The notes under the pieces were generated by a model that was given only the letters and a program-made list of their open reading frames with translations, had not been told where the DNA came from and did not search any database. From assembly GCF_014873495.1 (NCBI RefSeq), contig NZ_JADBGF010000001.1, positions 9,858,001-9,922,000 of the forward strand: a DNA stretch of 64,000 nucleotides, given 5' to 3'. Below, one piece after another: positions 52,854 to 62,144 of the stretch (its first letter is position 1; every line of letters begins with the position of its first letter). This DNA is from Streptomyces stelliscabiei. GTDB taxonomy: Bacteria; Actinomycetota; Actinomycetes; Streptomycetales; Streptomycetaceae. The translations under genes and the position numbers were made by a program.

Positions 52854-54269
52854 TCAGGGGGTGCCGGGCTTTCCCTGGGCATAGAGCCACTTGTGGAACA
52901 GCGGAGCGAGGTCCTTCCCGGAGAGCTGCTCCGCGAGCCGCTGGAACTGGGCGGTGGTGCCGTGTCCGTTGCGCTGCTGTGTGGCCCAGGAGCGCAGGAG
53001 GCGGAAGAAGACACGGTCACCGACGGCGGTGCGCAGGGCGTGCAGGGTCATGGCGCCTCGGTCGTAGACCGGGCGTTCGAAGATCTTGGCGCCGCTGCCG
53101 GGGTTGCCGGGCGGGAACGCCCACAGGGAGTCCTTGGAGGGGGTGGCATACAGGTCGTCGAAGGTCCGCTGGGCGCTGGGGCCGCCGTGCTGTTCGGCGT
53201 AGAGCCATTCGGCGTAACCGGCGAAGCCCTCGTTGAGCCAGATGTCCTTCCAGGAGGTGAGGGTGACGGAGTCACCGAACCACTGGTGGGCGCTCTCATG
53301 GACCAGAGTGATGAGGTCGGGTGCGCTGCTGTAGACGGGCCGGGTCTGCGTCTCCAGGGCGTAGCCGACCGTGGGGGCGTGGTCGACGATGGAGCCGGCG
53401 GCGCGGTACGGGTAGGGCCCGAACAGCTTGCTTCCCCACTCCAGTACGGCCGGCAGCCGCTTCAGGACAGGTGTGGCTTCCTTGGTGAGGCGCGGGTCGA
53501 CGGCGTCGTAGACCTTGATTCCGCCGGGGGTCGTGTACTGCTTGACCTTGAACTTCCCGATGGTCGCGGTGGCGAGGTAGGCGGCCATGGGTTCCTTCTG
53601 CCGCCAGTGGAAGGTGGTCTTGCCGTTGCGGGTCTTCTGTCCGAGCAGGACGCCGTTGGAGACGGCGGTGCGCCCCTTGGGGACGGTGATCGTGATGTCG
53701 TACGACGACTTGTCCAGCGGGTGGTTGTTGGCCGGGAACCAGGTCATGGCGCCCTGGGGTTCGCCGGCGACGAACGCGCCGTCGTCGGTGGGGATCCAGC
53801 CGTCGAGGGAGCCGTCGGGGTCGGTGACCGGACCGGGCTTGCCCTGATAGGTGACGGTGACACGGAACGTCCGTCCCTTGTCCAGCGCGCGCCGGGGCGT
53901 GATGACGAGCTCCTGTCCGCTGCGCTTGTAGGCGGCTCTGGCCCGGTCGACGGTCAGGCCGGTGATCTTGAGGCCCTTGAGGTCGAGGTCGAAGCGGGAC
54001 AGGTGCTGGGTGGCACGGGCGGTGAGGACCGCTTTACCGGTGAGGTGACGGCTCGTCGTGTCGTAACCGAGCGTCAGACCGTAGTGGGTCACGTGGTAGC
54101 CGCCGTTCCCGGCGAGCGGGAAGTAGGGGTCGCCGACGCCGGGGGTGCCCGCCTGTCCCGCCGCGGTGGCGGGTCCCGCCGCGGTGAGCAGCGCCGCCAC
54201 GGCGACCGGGACGGTGAGGCCGACGATTCTGCGGCCGAGGACGGCGGGGCCCTCAGGGGAATGGCTCAC
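52854..54269 (-). CDS. Secreted M1-family zinc metallopeptidase
   Basis: The 471-residue protein has a signal peptide (GRRIVGLTVPVAVAALLTAA, cleaved near ATAAG). The M1 N-terminal beta domain runs DPYFPLAGNGGYHVTHYGLT to about 240. The zinc site is TLVHESAHQWFGDSVTLTSW with the third ligand in IWLNEGFAGYAEW; the exopeptidase GxMxN motif is replaced by a weaker form (QGAMTWFPANNH). The helical C-terminal domain found in long M1 enzymes is missing, so this is a short secreted M1 type. GTG at 54269 was chosen for its 7-nt spacing to AAGGAG; GTG at 54275 is too close. It probably trims extracellular peptides. Confidence 0.92.
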   Translation of the reverse strand: MSHSPEGPAVLGRRIVGLTVPVAVAALLTAAGPATAAGQAGTPGVGDPYFPLAGNGGYHVTHYGLTLGYDTTSRHLTGKAVLTARATQHLSRFDLDLKGLKITGLTVDRARAAYKRSGQELVITPRRALDKGRTFRVTVTYQGKPGPVTDPDGSLDGWIPTDDGAFVAGEPQGAMTWFPANNHPLDKSSYDITITVPKGRTAVSNGVLLGQKTRNGKTTFHWRQKEPMAAYLATATIGKFKVKQYTTPGGIKVYDAVDPRLTKEATPVLKRLPAVLEWGSKLFGPYPYRAAGSIVDHAPTVGYALETQTRPVYSSAPDLITLVHESAHQWFGDSVTLTSWKDIWLNEGFAGYAEWLYAEQHGGPSAQRTFDDLYATPSKDSLWAFPPGNPGSGAKIFERPVYDRGAMTLHALRTAVGDRVFFRLLRSWATQQRNGHGTTAQFQRLAEQLSGKDLAPLFHKWLYAQGKPGTP

Positions 54270-54519
54270 GTGCACGCTCCTTGGGGGGTGGTGTGATCAA
54301 GCGAACCCCAGGTTATGCAACCGCCGTTCCCGCGTGCACCCGGCTCGGGTGAAGTCAGCGGGTCCGCGACGAGCAGGGGCTTTCCGGCCGACGTTCGTGC
54401 GTGCCGTTGTGGTGTCGCAGCTGTTCGTGGCGCACCCCGGGGCGGCTCGCGGACGTCGCCGTCGAGCCCGCGTGCGGGACCACCCGGCGGCGCCGGGCGG
54501 CCCCCTGCGCGGCCGGTGC

Positions 54520-55215
54520 TCAGGTGAGTCGGCGGACCACCGCCTCGGCGACGGCCCTGGCGCTGCCCGGGTTCTGTCCGGTGATCAGACGGTCGTCCTC
54601 GACGACGTATGTGTCGAAGGGCTTCTCCGCGATGCTGTAGTGCGCGCCGAGTTCCTTCAACCGGTCTTCGAGGCTGTAGGGGACGGCGTCGGCGCGCTGT
54701 GCGAGTTCCTCCTCCCGCCAGGAGAAGCCGGTGACGTTCCTGCCCCTCACCAGGGGTTCGCCGTCGCTCAGGGTGACGTCGAGCAGACCGCACGGACCGT
54801 GGCAGACCGCCGACACGATCCGGCCGGTCTCGTGGAACCGGGCGATGAGCGTCTCCAGCGCCTGGCTCTGGTGGAAGTCGAACATCACGCCGTGACCGCC
54901 GGTGAGGTAGATGGCGTCGTAGTCGTCGACGTCGACCTCGCTCACGGCGGTGACGTGCTTCAGCTCGTCCATGAACGCGCGGTCGGCGTACCGCTTGTCC
55001 GTGCCGAGATCGCTGAGAACGTTGTGGGCGAGGCTCTCCGGGTCGAGCGGCACGGCGCCGCCTTCGATGCTCGCGATGGTGAGTTCGAAGCCGGCCTGCT
55101 CGGCGACGTCGTAGAAGTGGGTCAGTTCGCCCAGCCAGAGGCCGGTGCGGTAACCGACCTTCTCGTACTCGCCGGTGCTGGTGACGATGATCAGGATGCG
55201 CTTGGTGGGGGACAT
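54520..55215 (-). CDS. DJ-1/PfpI-family (type 1 glutamine amidotransferase-like) protein
   Basis: The 231-residue protein reads KRILIIVTSTGEYEKVGYRT, IASIEGGAVPLDPESLAHNV, DYDAIYLTGGHGVMFDFHQS and RIVSAVCHGPCGLLDVTLSD, the Hsp31/HchA-like arrangement. The nucleophile Cys lies in AVCHGP with the adjacent His, and a candidate partner Glu is in VGYRTGLWLGELTHFYD. The family includes glyoxalase III and protein deglycases or chaperones. ATG at 55215 starts the conserved domain. No regulator is adjacent. Confidence 0.9.
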   Translation of the reverse strand: MSPTKRILIIVTSTGEYEKVGYRTGLWLGELTHFYDVAEQAGFELTIASIEGGAVPLDPESLAHNVLSDLGTDKRYADRAFMDELKHVTAVSEVDVDDYDAIYLTGGHGVMFDFHQSQALETLIARFHETGRIVSAVCHGPCGLLDVTLSDGEPLVRGRNVTGFSWREEELAQRADAVPYSLEDRLKELGAHYSIAEKPFDTYVVEDDRLITGQNPGSARAVAEAVVRRLT

Positions 55216-55465
55216 CTGCGTCTTTCTGTTCAGAGGGGCCGGGCCGCCGTGCGGACACCGGGGCCTCGTGCGCTCCTCGCCGGCGGACACCGGGTCGGAG
55301 CGCTGAACCCTGGAGGCCGGTCCCACGATAGGACGTGATGGCGGGTCAGACCCGGTACCGGGGAGGCGCATCGTCGAGCGGGGGGCAGTACCGCAGTGCT
55401 ACCTCCGCACCTCGGTGGGAGCCGAGGGAGCCGTGGCCGAGGACAGGCCCGGTCAGAGGCCCGCC

Positions 55466-56581
55466 TCAGAGGCCGCCGGTGAAGAGCAGCCGGTTGGGCG
55501 TGTCGGAGCGGACGCCGCCGACGACGCCCCGGGTCGCCGCGTGGTCGAGCCAGACGTGGACCTCGCGAGCCGTGGCGTGGGGGTGTGCCGACAGGTACAG
55601 CGCGATCACACCGGTCGCATGGGGGGCCGCCCAGGACGTCGCGCCACCGGTCTCCGTGACCGTACCGCCGCCGGCGAGGGCGGCCGTCACCTTCTGCCCG
55701 GGGGCGTACAGGTCCACGCACCGCCCGTACCCCGATCCGTAGGAGCCGCCGTCGCTCCACACACGGTCCTTCGACGTGGAGGCCGCCACGACGATCGTGC
55801 CGGGAACGCCGGACGGGGAGTGCTTGCAGGCGTCGTCGTTGTAGTTGCCGGCCGACACCACCGTCGGGATCCCCGCGTCGACCATCTTCTTCACGGCGGC
55901 GTCCACGGACGACGACCGGTGCCCGAAGTTGAGCGACATGTTCACCACCGCCGGCTTCTGCGCATGCGCGATGACCCACTTGACGGACTTCACCACGGCT
56001 TTCTCGGCCGCCGCCTGGGAACCGCCGCCCTGGCTCTCGCACAGGACGCCCTGGACGCGTACCAGTTGAGCCTTGGGGGCCACCCCGTACTTCGCTCCCG
56101 CGATGATCCCCGCGACGAACGTGCCGTGACCGGTCCCCTCCTCGCTGAAGCAGTCACCGGAGTCCTTCGGGCCCACGAAGTCGGCGCCGAGGCGGGCGCG
56201 TTTGCCGAACTCCTTGTGCGCGATGTCCATTCCGGTGTCGATCACATAGACGTGGACACCCTGGCCCGTGGCGGTGGTGGTGAGCCTTCCGTTCAACGGA
56301 CGCGACCGCTGATCCAGGATGTCGAGATTCCACGGCACCTTTCGGGTGAGGAGCGGTCCCGAGGTCCGCGCCGTCCCGGACATCTTCTCCACGCTGTCAG
56401 CAGACGCCGACGCCGAGCCGGACGACTTCCCGCCCCCCGAGGACACCGCCGACCTCGACTTCCCCTTCCCGTGCGCGGAGAGCGTTCCGCCGGACCCGCC
56501 GGCCTCCCCGCCGCAGGCCGAGGCCCCGAGCACCGTCACCATGGCCACGGCCAGAAGACCGGCCTTCGTCACGTTCCGCAT
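55466..56581 (-). CDS. S8 subtilisin-like serine protease, probable lipoprotein
   Basis: The 371-residue protein has a signal ending LGASACGGEAGG, a loose lipobox (A-S-A-C). A Ser/Gly/Lys-rich linker (about 30-75) precedes the catalytic domain. The triad is Asp in HVYVIDTGMDIAHKEF, His in EGTGHGTFVAGIIAGAKYGV and Ser in GGATSWAAPHATGVIALYLS; the oxyanion Asn is in VVSAGNYNDD. Length and motifs are normal. It is expected to be membrane-attached outside the cell. ATG at 56581 is placed 7 nt from GGGGGA; GTG at 56584 is an alternative. It is preceded by an unrelated amino-acid enzyme gene. Confidence 0.93.
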   Translation of the reverse strand: MRNVTKAGLLAVAMVTVLGASACGGEAGGSGGTLSAHGKGKSRSAVSSGGGKSSGSASASADSVEKMSGTARTSGPLLTRKVPWNLDILDQRSRPLNGRLTTTATGQGVHVYVIDTGMDIAHKEFGKRARLGADFVGPKDSGDCFSEEGTGHGTFVAGIIAGAKYGVAPKAQLVRVQGVLCESQGGGSQAAAEKAVVKSVKWVIAHAQKPAVVNMSLNFGHRSSSVDAAVKKMVDAGIPTVVSAGNYNDDACKHSPSGVPGTIVVAASTSKDRVWSDGGSYGSGYGRCVDLYAPGQKVTAALAGGGTVTETGGATSWAAPHATGVIALYLSAHPHATAREVHVWLDHAATRGVVGGVRSDTPNRLLFTGGL

Positions 56582-56751
56582 CACATCGTCCCCCGTATCC
56601 CGCTTCGTGCACAGTCAGCGCACAAGACGACCACAAGTCGCGGGCGGTTCCGGCGGGGTGGGGACGGGCCGCTCCACACGCTCCAGGCCCACCGCGCGGC
56701 CCGGACATGCGTCAGCCACTACAGATGCCGTGATCCGTGCTCGTATCGGCA

Positions 56752-57741
56752 TCACCACAGCGTGATCTCCTCGCCGACCGACCGCTCCCGGGCGGAGGCG
56801 AGGACCAGAGCCGCGGCCGCCGCGTCCTGCGCCGCCACGCCGACCGACTTGTAGAGGGTGATCTGGTCCGGATCCGTGCGCCCCGGTCTGCTGCCGGCGA
56901 TGAGTTCGCCCAGTTCCGCGTGCACGTGGTCGGCCGTGATGAGGCCGTCGCGGATCGGGACGAGCAGGTCGTTGCTGCCCGCAGGAGGCGGAGCGAGCAC
57001 GGCCTGACGCGATTCGACGCACACCAGCGCCTCGGCGATCGTGGCGTCGTCGATCTCGCGGCCGGCCAGGTTGTATCCCACGGACGTGATGTGCACCCCG
57101 GGTGTCAGCCAGGGACGGCGGATCACGGGTTCGACCGCGTGCGTCGTCGCGGCGGCGATGTCCGCTCCGTCGAGGGCCTCCGCGTAGTGGGACACCGCAC
57201 GGATCTCGGAGTCCAGTACGGCTGAGAGCTCCTCGGCGAGGACGGCCGCTTTCGCCGGATCCCGGCCGGCGACGCGGATCTGCCGGATCGGGCGGACCCG
57301 GCACATCGCGCGGGCATGGGACCGGGCCTGTACGCCGGTGCCGAGCACCGCCAGCACGGACGCGTCCTCGCGGGCCAGCAGTCTCGCGGACAGCGCGGAG
57401 CAGGCGCCGGTCCGCGCCGCCGTGATGGCCGTGCCGTCCAGCAGCGCGGCGGGTTCGCCGGTGTCCGGATCGAAGGCCACGATCAGCGCCTGATGTGTGG
57501 GCCACCGTGCCCCGTCGTTGTGCGGGAAGAGTGAGACGAGCTTGGTCATGAGTACGCCGCTCGACGGCACGAAGCCGGGCATGGCCGCCAGGAAGCCGTC
57601 GCGTTCGGGCACCAGGGCGGCGACGCGGTCGGGGACGGAGGCCCGGCCCGCGCTGAGGTCCGCCATCGCCGTGGCCATGGCATCGATCAGCGCGTCCGGG
57701 TCGAGCAGTGCCTCGACCTGCGAGCGGCCCAGAACGAGCAT
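56752..57741 (-). CDS. Ornithine cyclodeaminase/mu-crystallin family protein
   Basis: The 329-residue protein reads MLVLGRSQVEALLDPDALID, MTKLVSLFPHNDGARWPTHQ, LLDGTAITAARTGACSALSA and VLAVLGTGVQARSHARAMCR (GTGVQAR nucleotide loop), then DIAAATTHAVEPVIRRPWLT and VHITSVGYNLAGREID. It has the two-domain fold with an NAD(P) Rossmann core. The family includes ornithine cyclodeaminase, alanine dehydrogenase-like and lysine-derived imine reductases; the reaction here is not decided. ATG at 57741 was preferred over the longer ORF start. Confidence 0.9.
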   Translation of the reverse strand: MLVLGRSQVEALLDPDALIDAMATAMADLSAGRASVPDRVAALVPERDGFLAAMPGFVPSSGVLMTKLVSLFPHNDGARWPTHQALIVAFDPDTGEPAALLDGTAITAARTGACSALSARLLAREDASVLAVLGTGVQARSHARAMCRVRPIRQIRVAGRDPAKAAVLAEELSAVLDSEIRAVSHYAEALDGADIAAATTHAVEPVIRRPWLTPGVHITSVGYNLAGREIDDATIAEALVCVESRQAVLAPPPAGSNDLLVPIRDGLITADHVHAELGELIAGSRPGRTDPDQITLYKSVGVAAQDAAAAALVLASARERSVGEEITLW

Positions 57742-57882
57742 GTGGCTCAGCCTCCTTGTACCGGTCATCGAGTCAGCGACAGCACAGTCCAAGCGTCGAC
57801 CGTAGGCTCCCAGTGTCCCGGCTACGACACGCTGGCCCTCGTGCGCCGACGCGGGGCGTGCCCGGCGGTGTGTCTCGCCGGG

Positions 57883-58851
57883 TCATCCTTCCTCGGCGAT
57901 GTCGCCGTAACGCCGCGCGACCTCGTGGAACGCCTCCTTGGGGCCGCGCACTCCGTCGTCGGTCACCGCCACGATGCCGAAGCCGGCCCTGTCCAGGTCG
58001 AACCGAGGATCGTCGTGGCGCGCGAAGTCGGGCATGGCGAAGGTGAACACGAAGCAGCCGTGCACGCCTTCGGCGTCGTACTGGCCGATGAGCTCACCGA
58101 GGTAGCGGGCCTGGACGGTCTCGTCGCGAGGGTGGTCGCCGCGGATGCGCGGGGGCACGGCGAACCAGTTGACGATCCAGAAGGAACCGGCTCCCCGCCG
58201 GTCGGCCCCGGTGAAGGCGCCGCACCCGAACTCGGTGATGACGACGGGCTTGTCGTGATCGCGCACCAGAGTACGCAAGCGGTCCGCGTAGGTGGGGTGG
58301 TTGCGGCCGGAGCGGTAGAGGCTGACGCCGACCACGTCGAACAGGGACCAGTCGACACGCTCCCACGCGGCCGCGGAGTAGGTGACCGGCCCGCCGAAGC
58401 GCCGCCGCGCTGTGGTCACGGCGGTGGGGAGCAGCCGGTGGAGCCGCCGGTCGATCCTTCGCCGCAGCACCCGATGGAAGCGCACGATGAGCTTCAGGCG
58501 CAGGAACGACCGAGGTCCGGGGACGACACCGGGCACGGTGTGGGAGAACTCGCTGCCGACCAGCAGCGTCACCCGGTCCGGGTGTTCCCGGCGAAGTGCT
58601 TCGGCGGCCTCGGCGACGGCGTCCAACTGCTCCAGTACCTGGGGCTGAGGCAGTTCGGTGACGTGCGGCCGGATGTAGACGCCGAGACCGGTCTCCAGTG
58701 CGGTACGGGCGGCATCGATCAGCCGCTTGCCGTCCCCGATGAGCATCACCGTGGTGCAGTGCAGGTCCCGGGCGATGACCTCCATGTCCCTGCGCGTGTC
58801 ATCGGCGCTCGCCTCGCCGACCAGGTAGGAGATGCCGCGGACGGTCAGCAT
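57883..58851 (-). CDS. TIM-barrel glycosidase-like hypothetical protein
   Basis: The 322-residue protein reads GISYLVGEASADDTRRDMEV, LIGDGKRLIDAARTALETGL, RVTLLVGSEFSHTVPGVVPG, DVVGVSLYRSGRNHPTYADR and PVVITEFGCGAFTGADRRGA, a TIM-barrel order like retaining glycosidases: the SEFS Glu and the ITEFG Glu could be acid/base and nucleophile. Similar Streptomyces proteins are sometimes labelled abortive-infection proteins, without support I can see. The start ATG overlaps the end of the upstream membrane protein gene by 7 nt, so they are coupled. Confidence 0.75.
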   Translation of the reverse strand: MLTVRGISYLVGEASADDTRRDMEVIARDLHCTTVMLIGDGKRLIDAARTALETGLGVYIRPHVTELPQPQVLEQLDAVAEAAEALRREHPDRVTLLVGSEFSHTVPGVVPGPRSFLRLKLIVRFHRVLRRRIDRRLHRLLPTAVTTARRRFGGPVTYSAAAWERVDWSLFDVVGVSLYRSGRNHPTYADRLRTLVRDHDKPVVITEFGCGAFTGADRRGAGSFWIVNWFAVPPRIRGDHPRDETVQARYLGELIGQYDAEGVHGCFVFTFAMPDFARHDDPRFDLDRAGFGIVAVTDDGVRGPKEAFHEVARRYGDIAEEG

Positions 58852-59861
58852 GCGGTCGGCTCCTGTCGACGCAGACGGTGGGCGGCGACGAACAGAAGGG
58901 CGGCGACACCACCGAGCATGGCGGCGTTGACCATGTACTTCACGGTGAGATCCACGCTGTCGCCGAGCGGTTCGACCAGGAAGGACAGCCCGGCCCGGAC
59001 GACGAGGGCACTGCCCGCGGCGGCCAGTACGTGCCGACGGTCCCACCCCTGCCGGCGCGACCAGCGCAGCAGCAGCCAGCCCAGTACGAGCATGGCGGCG
59101 ACGTTCACCGTCACGCCCGTCCAGGTCGCCGGCAGCAACTGGCCGGCACACCACGCGACACCGGTGACACCGCCGACCAGCCACCACGACGGTGCCGTCG
59201 CCGCCGACCGGGTCCGCGCGGACCGGACGGTGAACGCGGTGGTGATCAAGGCAACGGCGACCGCCGCGGCGCCGATCAGCTGCGCCGGGTCGGCGGGGGA
59301 GTCCGCTGCCGTGTCGATGTGGATCAGCGTGGCGCTCAGCGCCCACAGCAGCGCCAGGCAGCCGATGCCGATCGGGCCCAGCCATCGCCGGTCGGCGATG
59401 CGCGGGGCACAGGACTCGACCACCGCGATCGGGGCGGCGAAACTCCAGATCACATGCCCCCCGACGTAGTTGAGGAAGTTCGCCGCGTCGACCCCCAGGC
59501 CGGGGACGAGGGTGACGAGCGGCTGGGTCGCCCAGTCGGGCCCCTCGGTGTCGGCCTGAAGGTCGAAGAGCGTCTGGTCGATCAAGCCGGCCTGGATCAT
59601 CCCGAAGGCCGCGCTCAACAGCAGGATCGTCGGCCAGCCGCGGCCCGTGCGCCGGGTGATCTCGCGGATGAGCACCGCGACGGTTCCGTAGAGCGGCGCG
59701 AGGATGAGCAGGCCTGCCAGGAGTTCGAGCGGTCGACCGGTGCTTTCGCCGTAGCCGATGAGGTACTCGGCGCTGATCGGGGAGAGCACCAGCAGGCCGG
59801 CCACGGCCGTCCAGCGGTGTCGAAACCGCGGTAACGCGGCAGGGGTGGACTGTGCGGGCAT
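58845..59861 (-). CDS. Polytopic membrane protein coupled to TIM-barrel protein
   Basis: The 338-residue product has about nine membrane segments: RWTAVAGLLVLSPISAEYLI, LLAGLLILAPLYGTVAVLI, WPTILLLSAAFGMIQAGLI, HVIWSFAAPIAVVESCA, GPIGIGCLALLWALSATL, LIGAAAVAVALITTAFTV, SWWLVGGVTGVAWCAGQLL, NVAAMLVLGWLLLRW and YMVNAAMLGGVAALLFVAAH. GGAGGA precedes ATG at 59861. It overlaps the downstream gene. No transporter motif is recognised; function unknown. Confidence 0.75.
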   Translation of the reverse strand: MPAQSTPAALPRFRHRWTAVAGLLVLSPISAEYLIGYGESTGRPLELLAGLLILAPLYGTVAVLIREITRRTGRGWPTILLLSAAFGMIQAGLIDQTLFDLQADTEGPDWATQPLVTLVPGLGVDAANFLNYVGGHVIWSFAAPIAVVESCAPRIADRRWLGPIGIGCLALLWALSATLIHIDTAADSPADPAQLIGAAAVAVALITTAFTVRSARTRSAATAPSWWLVGGVTGVAWCAGQLLPATWTGVTVNVAAMLVLGWLLLRWSRRQGWDRRHVLAAAGSALVVRAGLSFLVEPLGDSVDLTVKYMVNAAMLGGVAALLFVAAHRLRRQEPTAC

Positions 59862-60060
59862 GAGGATCCTCCGCGTGGTGGTCACAGGGAGACCGGGGCG
59901 GTGTCGGTCCGCTCGACCCTAGGGAGACCGTCGACGGCCGGGCATCCGTCTTTCGTCCACGCGCACATGACTTCCGTCTAGACGTGCGCCGCCCTCCGGC
60001 CCCACCCGGTCCGAGCCCGACCGCGACTCCGGCTTGCGACGGTGATGCGCCCGTCCTGTG

Positions 60061-60762
60061 TCATGCGGGCGATCGCGGGTCCGTGGTCGCCGTGTGCAGG
60101 CCGTCCAGGAGCAGGTCGAGGCCGGTGGTGAACTGATCCCGGTCGGTGTGGTCGCGCAGCTCGGCGCTGGAGCGCGTCAGGAAGGGATAGACGGTGGGGT
60201 CCAGCTCCTTCCAGTGCTCGGCGGTCCGGGCGAGGTAGGCGTCACGGCTGATGGTCGCGCCGAGGGTGGTGCTGGGGGCGATGATCTGGGCGCTGACGCC
60301 GGTGATGTAGTAGAAGATCGCGGTGCAGACGGTGAACCGTCGCTCGGCGGGCAGTCCGGTTCGCTCGACCAGGATGCCGATGCGGTCGAGCAGGCGTAGT
60401 GAATGCGCCAGCGTGGCCGGCGCGGTGAGGCGGGACGCGGCCCACGGGTGCCGGTCGAGCGTGTCGAAGACGTCGACGGCGAGCGCGCGCAGCGCGGAGC
60501 GGGTGCTCTCCTCGGGGCGCGGGTCCGTGGTGACGACGTCGCCGAGCACCTGGTCGGCGGCGAGAGCGACGAGCTCGTCCTTGTTCGACACGTGCCAATA
60601 GAGGGCGCCGGTGCCGGTGTTCAGCTGTTCGGCCAGCAGCCGGAAGGTGAGTCCCCGTTCGCCGCGCTCGTCCAGCAGCGCGACGGCCGCGCGGACGATC
60701 ACCTCCTGCGAGAGGCCGTCGGCACGGCCTCCGGCGGGTGCTCTTCCTCGCGTCCGTGGCAT
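60061..60762 (-). CDS. TetR-family transcriptional regulator (TetR_C type)
   Basis: The 233-residue regulator has a DNA-binding domain (SQEVIVRAAVALLDERGERG, LTFRLLAEQLNTGTGALYWH, VSNKDELVALAADQVLGDVV) and a C-terminal domain typical of the TetR group proper. The ATG at 60762 was chosen because the longer ORF starts within the operator region. It is divergent from a TetX-like monooxygenase gene with a duplicated operator between, an arrangement like classical tetR/tet pairs, so the ligand may be the monooxygenase substrate. Confidence 0.92.
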   Translation of the reverse strand: MPRTRGRAPAGGRADGLSQEVIVRAAVALLDERGERGLTFRLLAEQLNTGTGALYWHVSNKDELVALAADQVLGDVVTTDPRPEESTRSALRALAVDVFDTLDRHPWAASRLTAPATLAHSLRLLDRIGILVERTGLPAERRFTVCTAIFYYITGVSAQIIAPSTTLGATISRDAYLARTAEHWKELDPTVYPFLTRSSAELRDHTDRDQFTTGLDLLLDGLHTATTDPRSPA

Positions 60763-60800
60763 GAACTCAGTCTGACACACGCTGGACCCGCGTTCCATTT

Positions 60801-60845
60801 TGCTTTTGGAACGTTGGTCCATATGCTTTTGGAACGTTGGTCCAT
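60801..60845. promoter_or_regulatory. Duplicated 22-bp TetR operator in the divergent promoter region
   Basis: A 22-bp unit beginning TGCTTTTGGAACGTTGGTCC occurs at 60801-60822 and again at 60824-60845 with a period of 23 bp. Each contains the near-palindrome TGGAACGTTGGTCCA. CGTTCCA near 60791-60797 adds a further half-site complementary to TGGAACG. The sites sit between the divergent TetR and monooxygenase genes. Confidence 0.82.
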
Positions 60846-60899
60846 TTGAGTGTCCGGGGCAACGCCTGGTGCGCTGCTCGTACAGGAACGAGGAAGCCC

Positions 60900-62063
60900 A
60901 TGACCGGCACCACCCACTCGATCGTCATCGTCGGCGCCGGACTCGGCGGCCTGATGCTCGCCCGGGTCCTGCACGTCCACGGCATCCCCGCGACGGTCTA
61001 CGAGGCCGACCCCTCGGCCGAGTCCCGTACGCAGGGCGGCCAGCTCGACATCCACACGGACGACGGGCAGCGCGCGCTCGCCGACGCCGGCCTCACCGAT
61101 GAGTTCCGCGCGATCATCCACGAGGGCGCCGAGGCGCTGCGCGTGCTCGACCAGCAAGGGAAGTTGCTGCACGACAACCCCGACGACGGCAGGACGGCAC
61201 GCCCCGAGGTGCTCCGCGGCGACCTGCGCCGCATCCTGCTCGATTCCCTGCCTGAGGGAACGGTGCGGTGGGGACGCAAGGTCACCGGCGTCCGGTCAAA
61301 CGGCGACGGCCGGCACGAACTCGCCTTCGCCGACGGCTCCACCGTGACCAGCGACCTCCTCGTCGGCGCCGACGGCGCCTGGTCGAGGATCCGCTCGCTG
61401 CTCTCCGACGCCGAACCTCATTACAGCGGAACGACCTTCGTCGAGACCTGTCTGTACGACGTCGACGAGCGGCACACCGCGACCGCCGACCTCGTCGGTG
61501 TCGGCGCGATGTACGCGCTGACACCGGGCAAGGGGATCGTCGCGCACCGCGAGGCGGGGGACATCCTGCACACCTACGTCATGGTGAACGCCCCCGCCGA
61601 CTGGATCGCCGACATCGACTTCACCGACCCCGCCGCCGCGACCGCCCGGGTCGCGAGCGAGTTCGAGGGATGGGCGCCGGAACTCATCGCGCTGATCACC
61701 GACGGCGAGACCGCTCCCATCGCGCGGATGATCCACACACTGCCCGACGGGCACCGATGGGAGCGTGTGCCGGGCGTGACGCTCCTGGGCGATGCCGCGC
61801 ACCTGATGCCGCCTTCCGGCGACGGCGCGAACCTGGCCATGTTCGACGGCGCCGAACTCGCCAAGGCGATCGCCGCACACCCCGACGACACCGAAGCGGC
61901 ACTCGGCGCCTACGAACAAGAACTGTTCCCGCGCACCGAGGCCTTCTACGCCGACGCCCACGCAACCATGGACCTCTGCCTCGGCGACCGCGCGCCGTTC
62001 GGACTCGTCGACCTCATCAGCGGCGGCTCCCAGGGCGGGCCCGGAGCACCCGAGCAGTCCTGA
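60900..62063 (+). CDS. FAD-dependent monooxygenase, TetX-like
   Basis: The 387-residue flavoprotein has the FAD Rossmann motif SIVIVGAGLGGLMLARVLH, the family Arg in GDLRRILLDSLP, the DG motif VGADGAWSRIRSLL and the GD motif LLGDAAHLMPPSGDGANLAM. It resembles TetX and related class A aromatic hydroxylases that inactivate antibiotics or hydroxylate aromatics. GAGGAAG precedes ATG at 60900. It is divergent from a TetR regulator with duplicated operators, as expected for an inducible detoxification enzyme. Activity on tetracyclines cannot be inferred from sequence. Confidence 0.93.
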   Translation: MTGTTHSIVIVGAGLGGLMLARVLHVHGIPATVYEADPSAESRTQGGQLDIHTDDGQRALADAGLTDEFRAIIHEGAEALRVLDQQGKLLHDNPDDGRTARPEVLRGDLRRILLDSLPEGTVRWGRKVTGVRSNGDGRHELAFADGSTVTSDLLVGADGAWSRIRSLLSDAEPHYSGTTFVETCLYDVDERHTATADLVGVGAMYALTPGKGIVAHREAGDILHTYVMVNAPADWIADIDFTDPAAATARVASEFEGWAPELIALITDGETAPIARMIHTLPDGHRWERVPGVTLLGDAAHLMPPSGDGANLAMFDGAELAKAIAAHPDDTEAALGAYEQELFPRTEAFYADAHATMDLCLGDRAPFGLVDLISGGSQGGPGAPEQS

Positions 62064-62144
62064 GCCCGCTCGACCGGTCAACCGGAGCGCCCGAAGGAGT
62101 ACTGGCCGACCCGGGCACCGGAGGTGGGTCCTCCCCGCGTCCGG

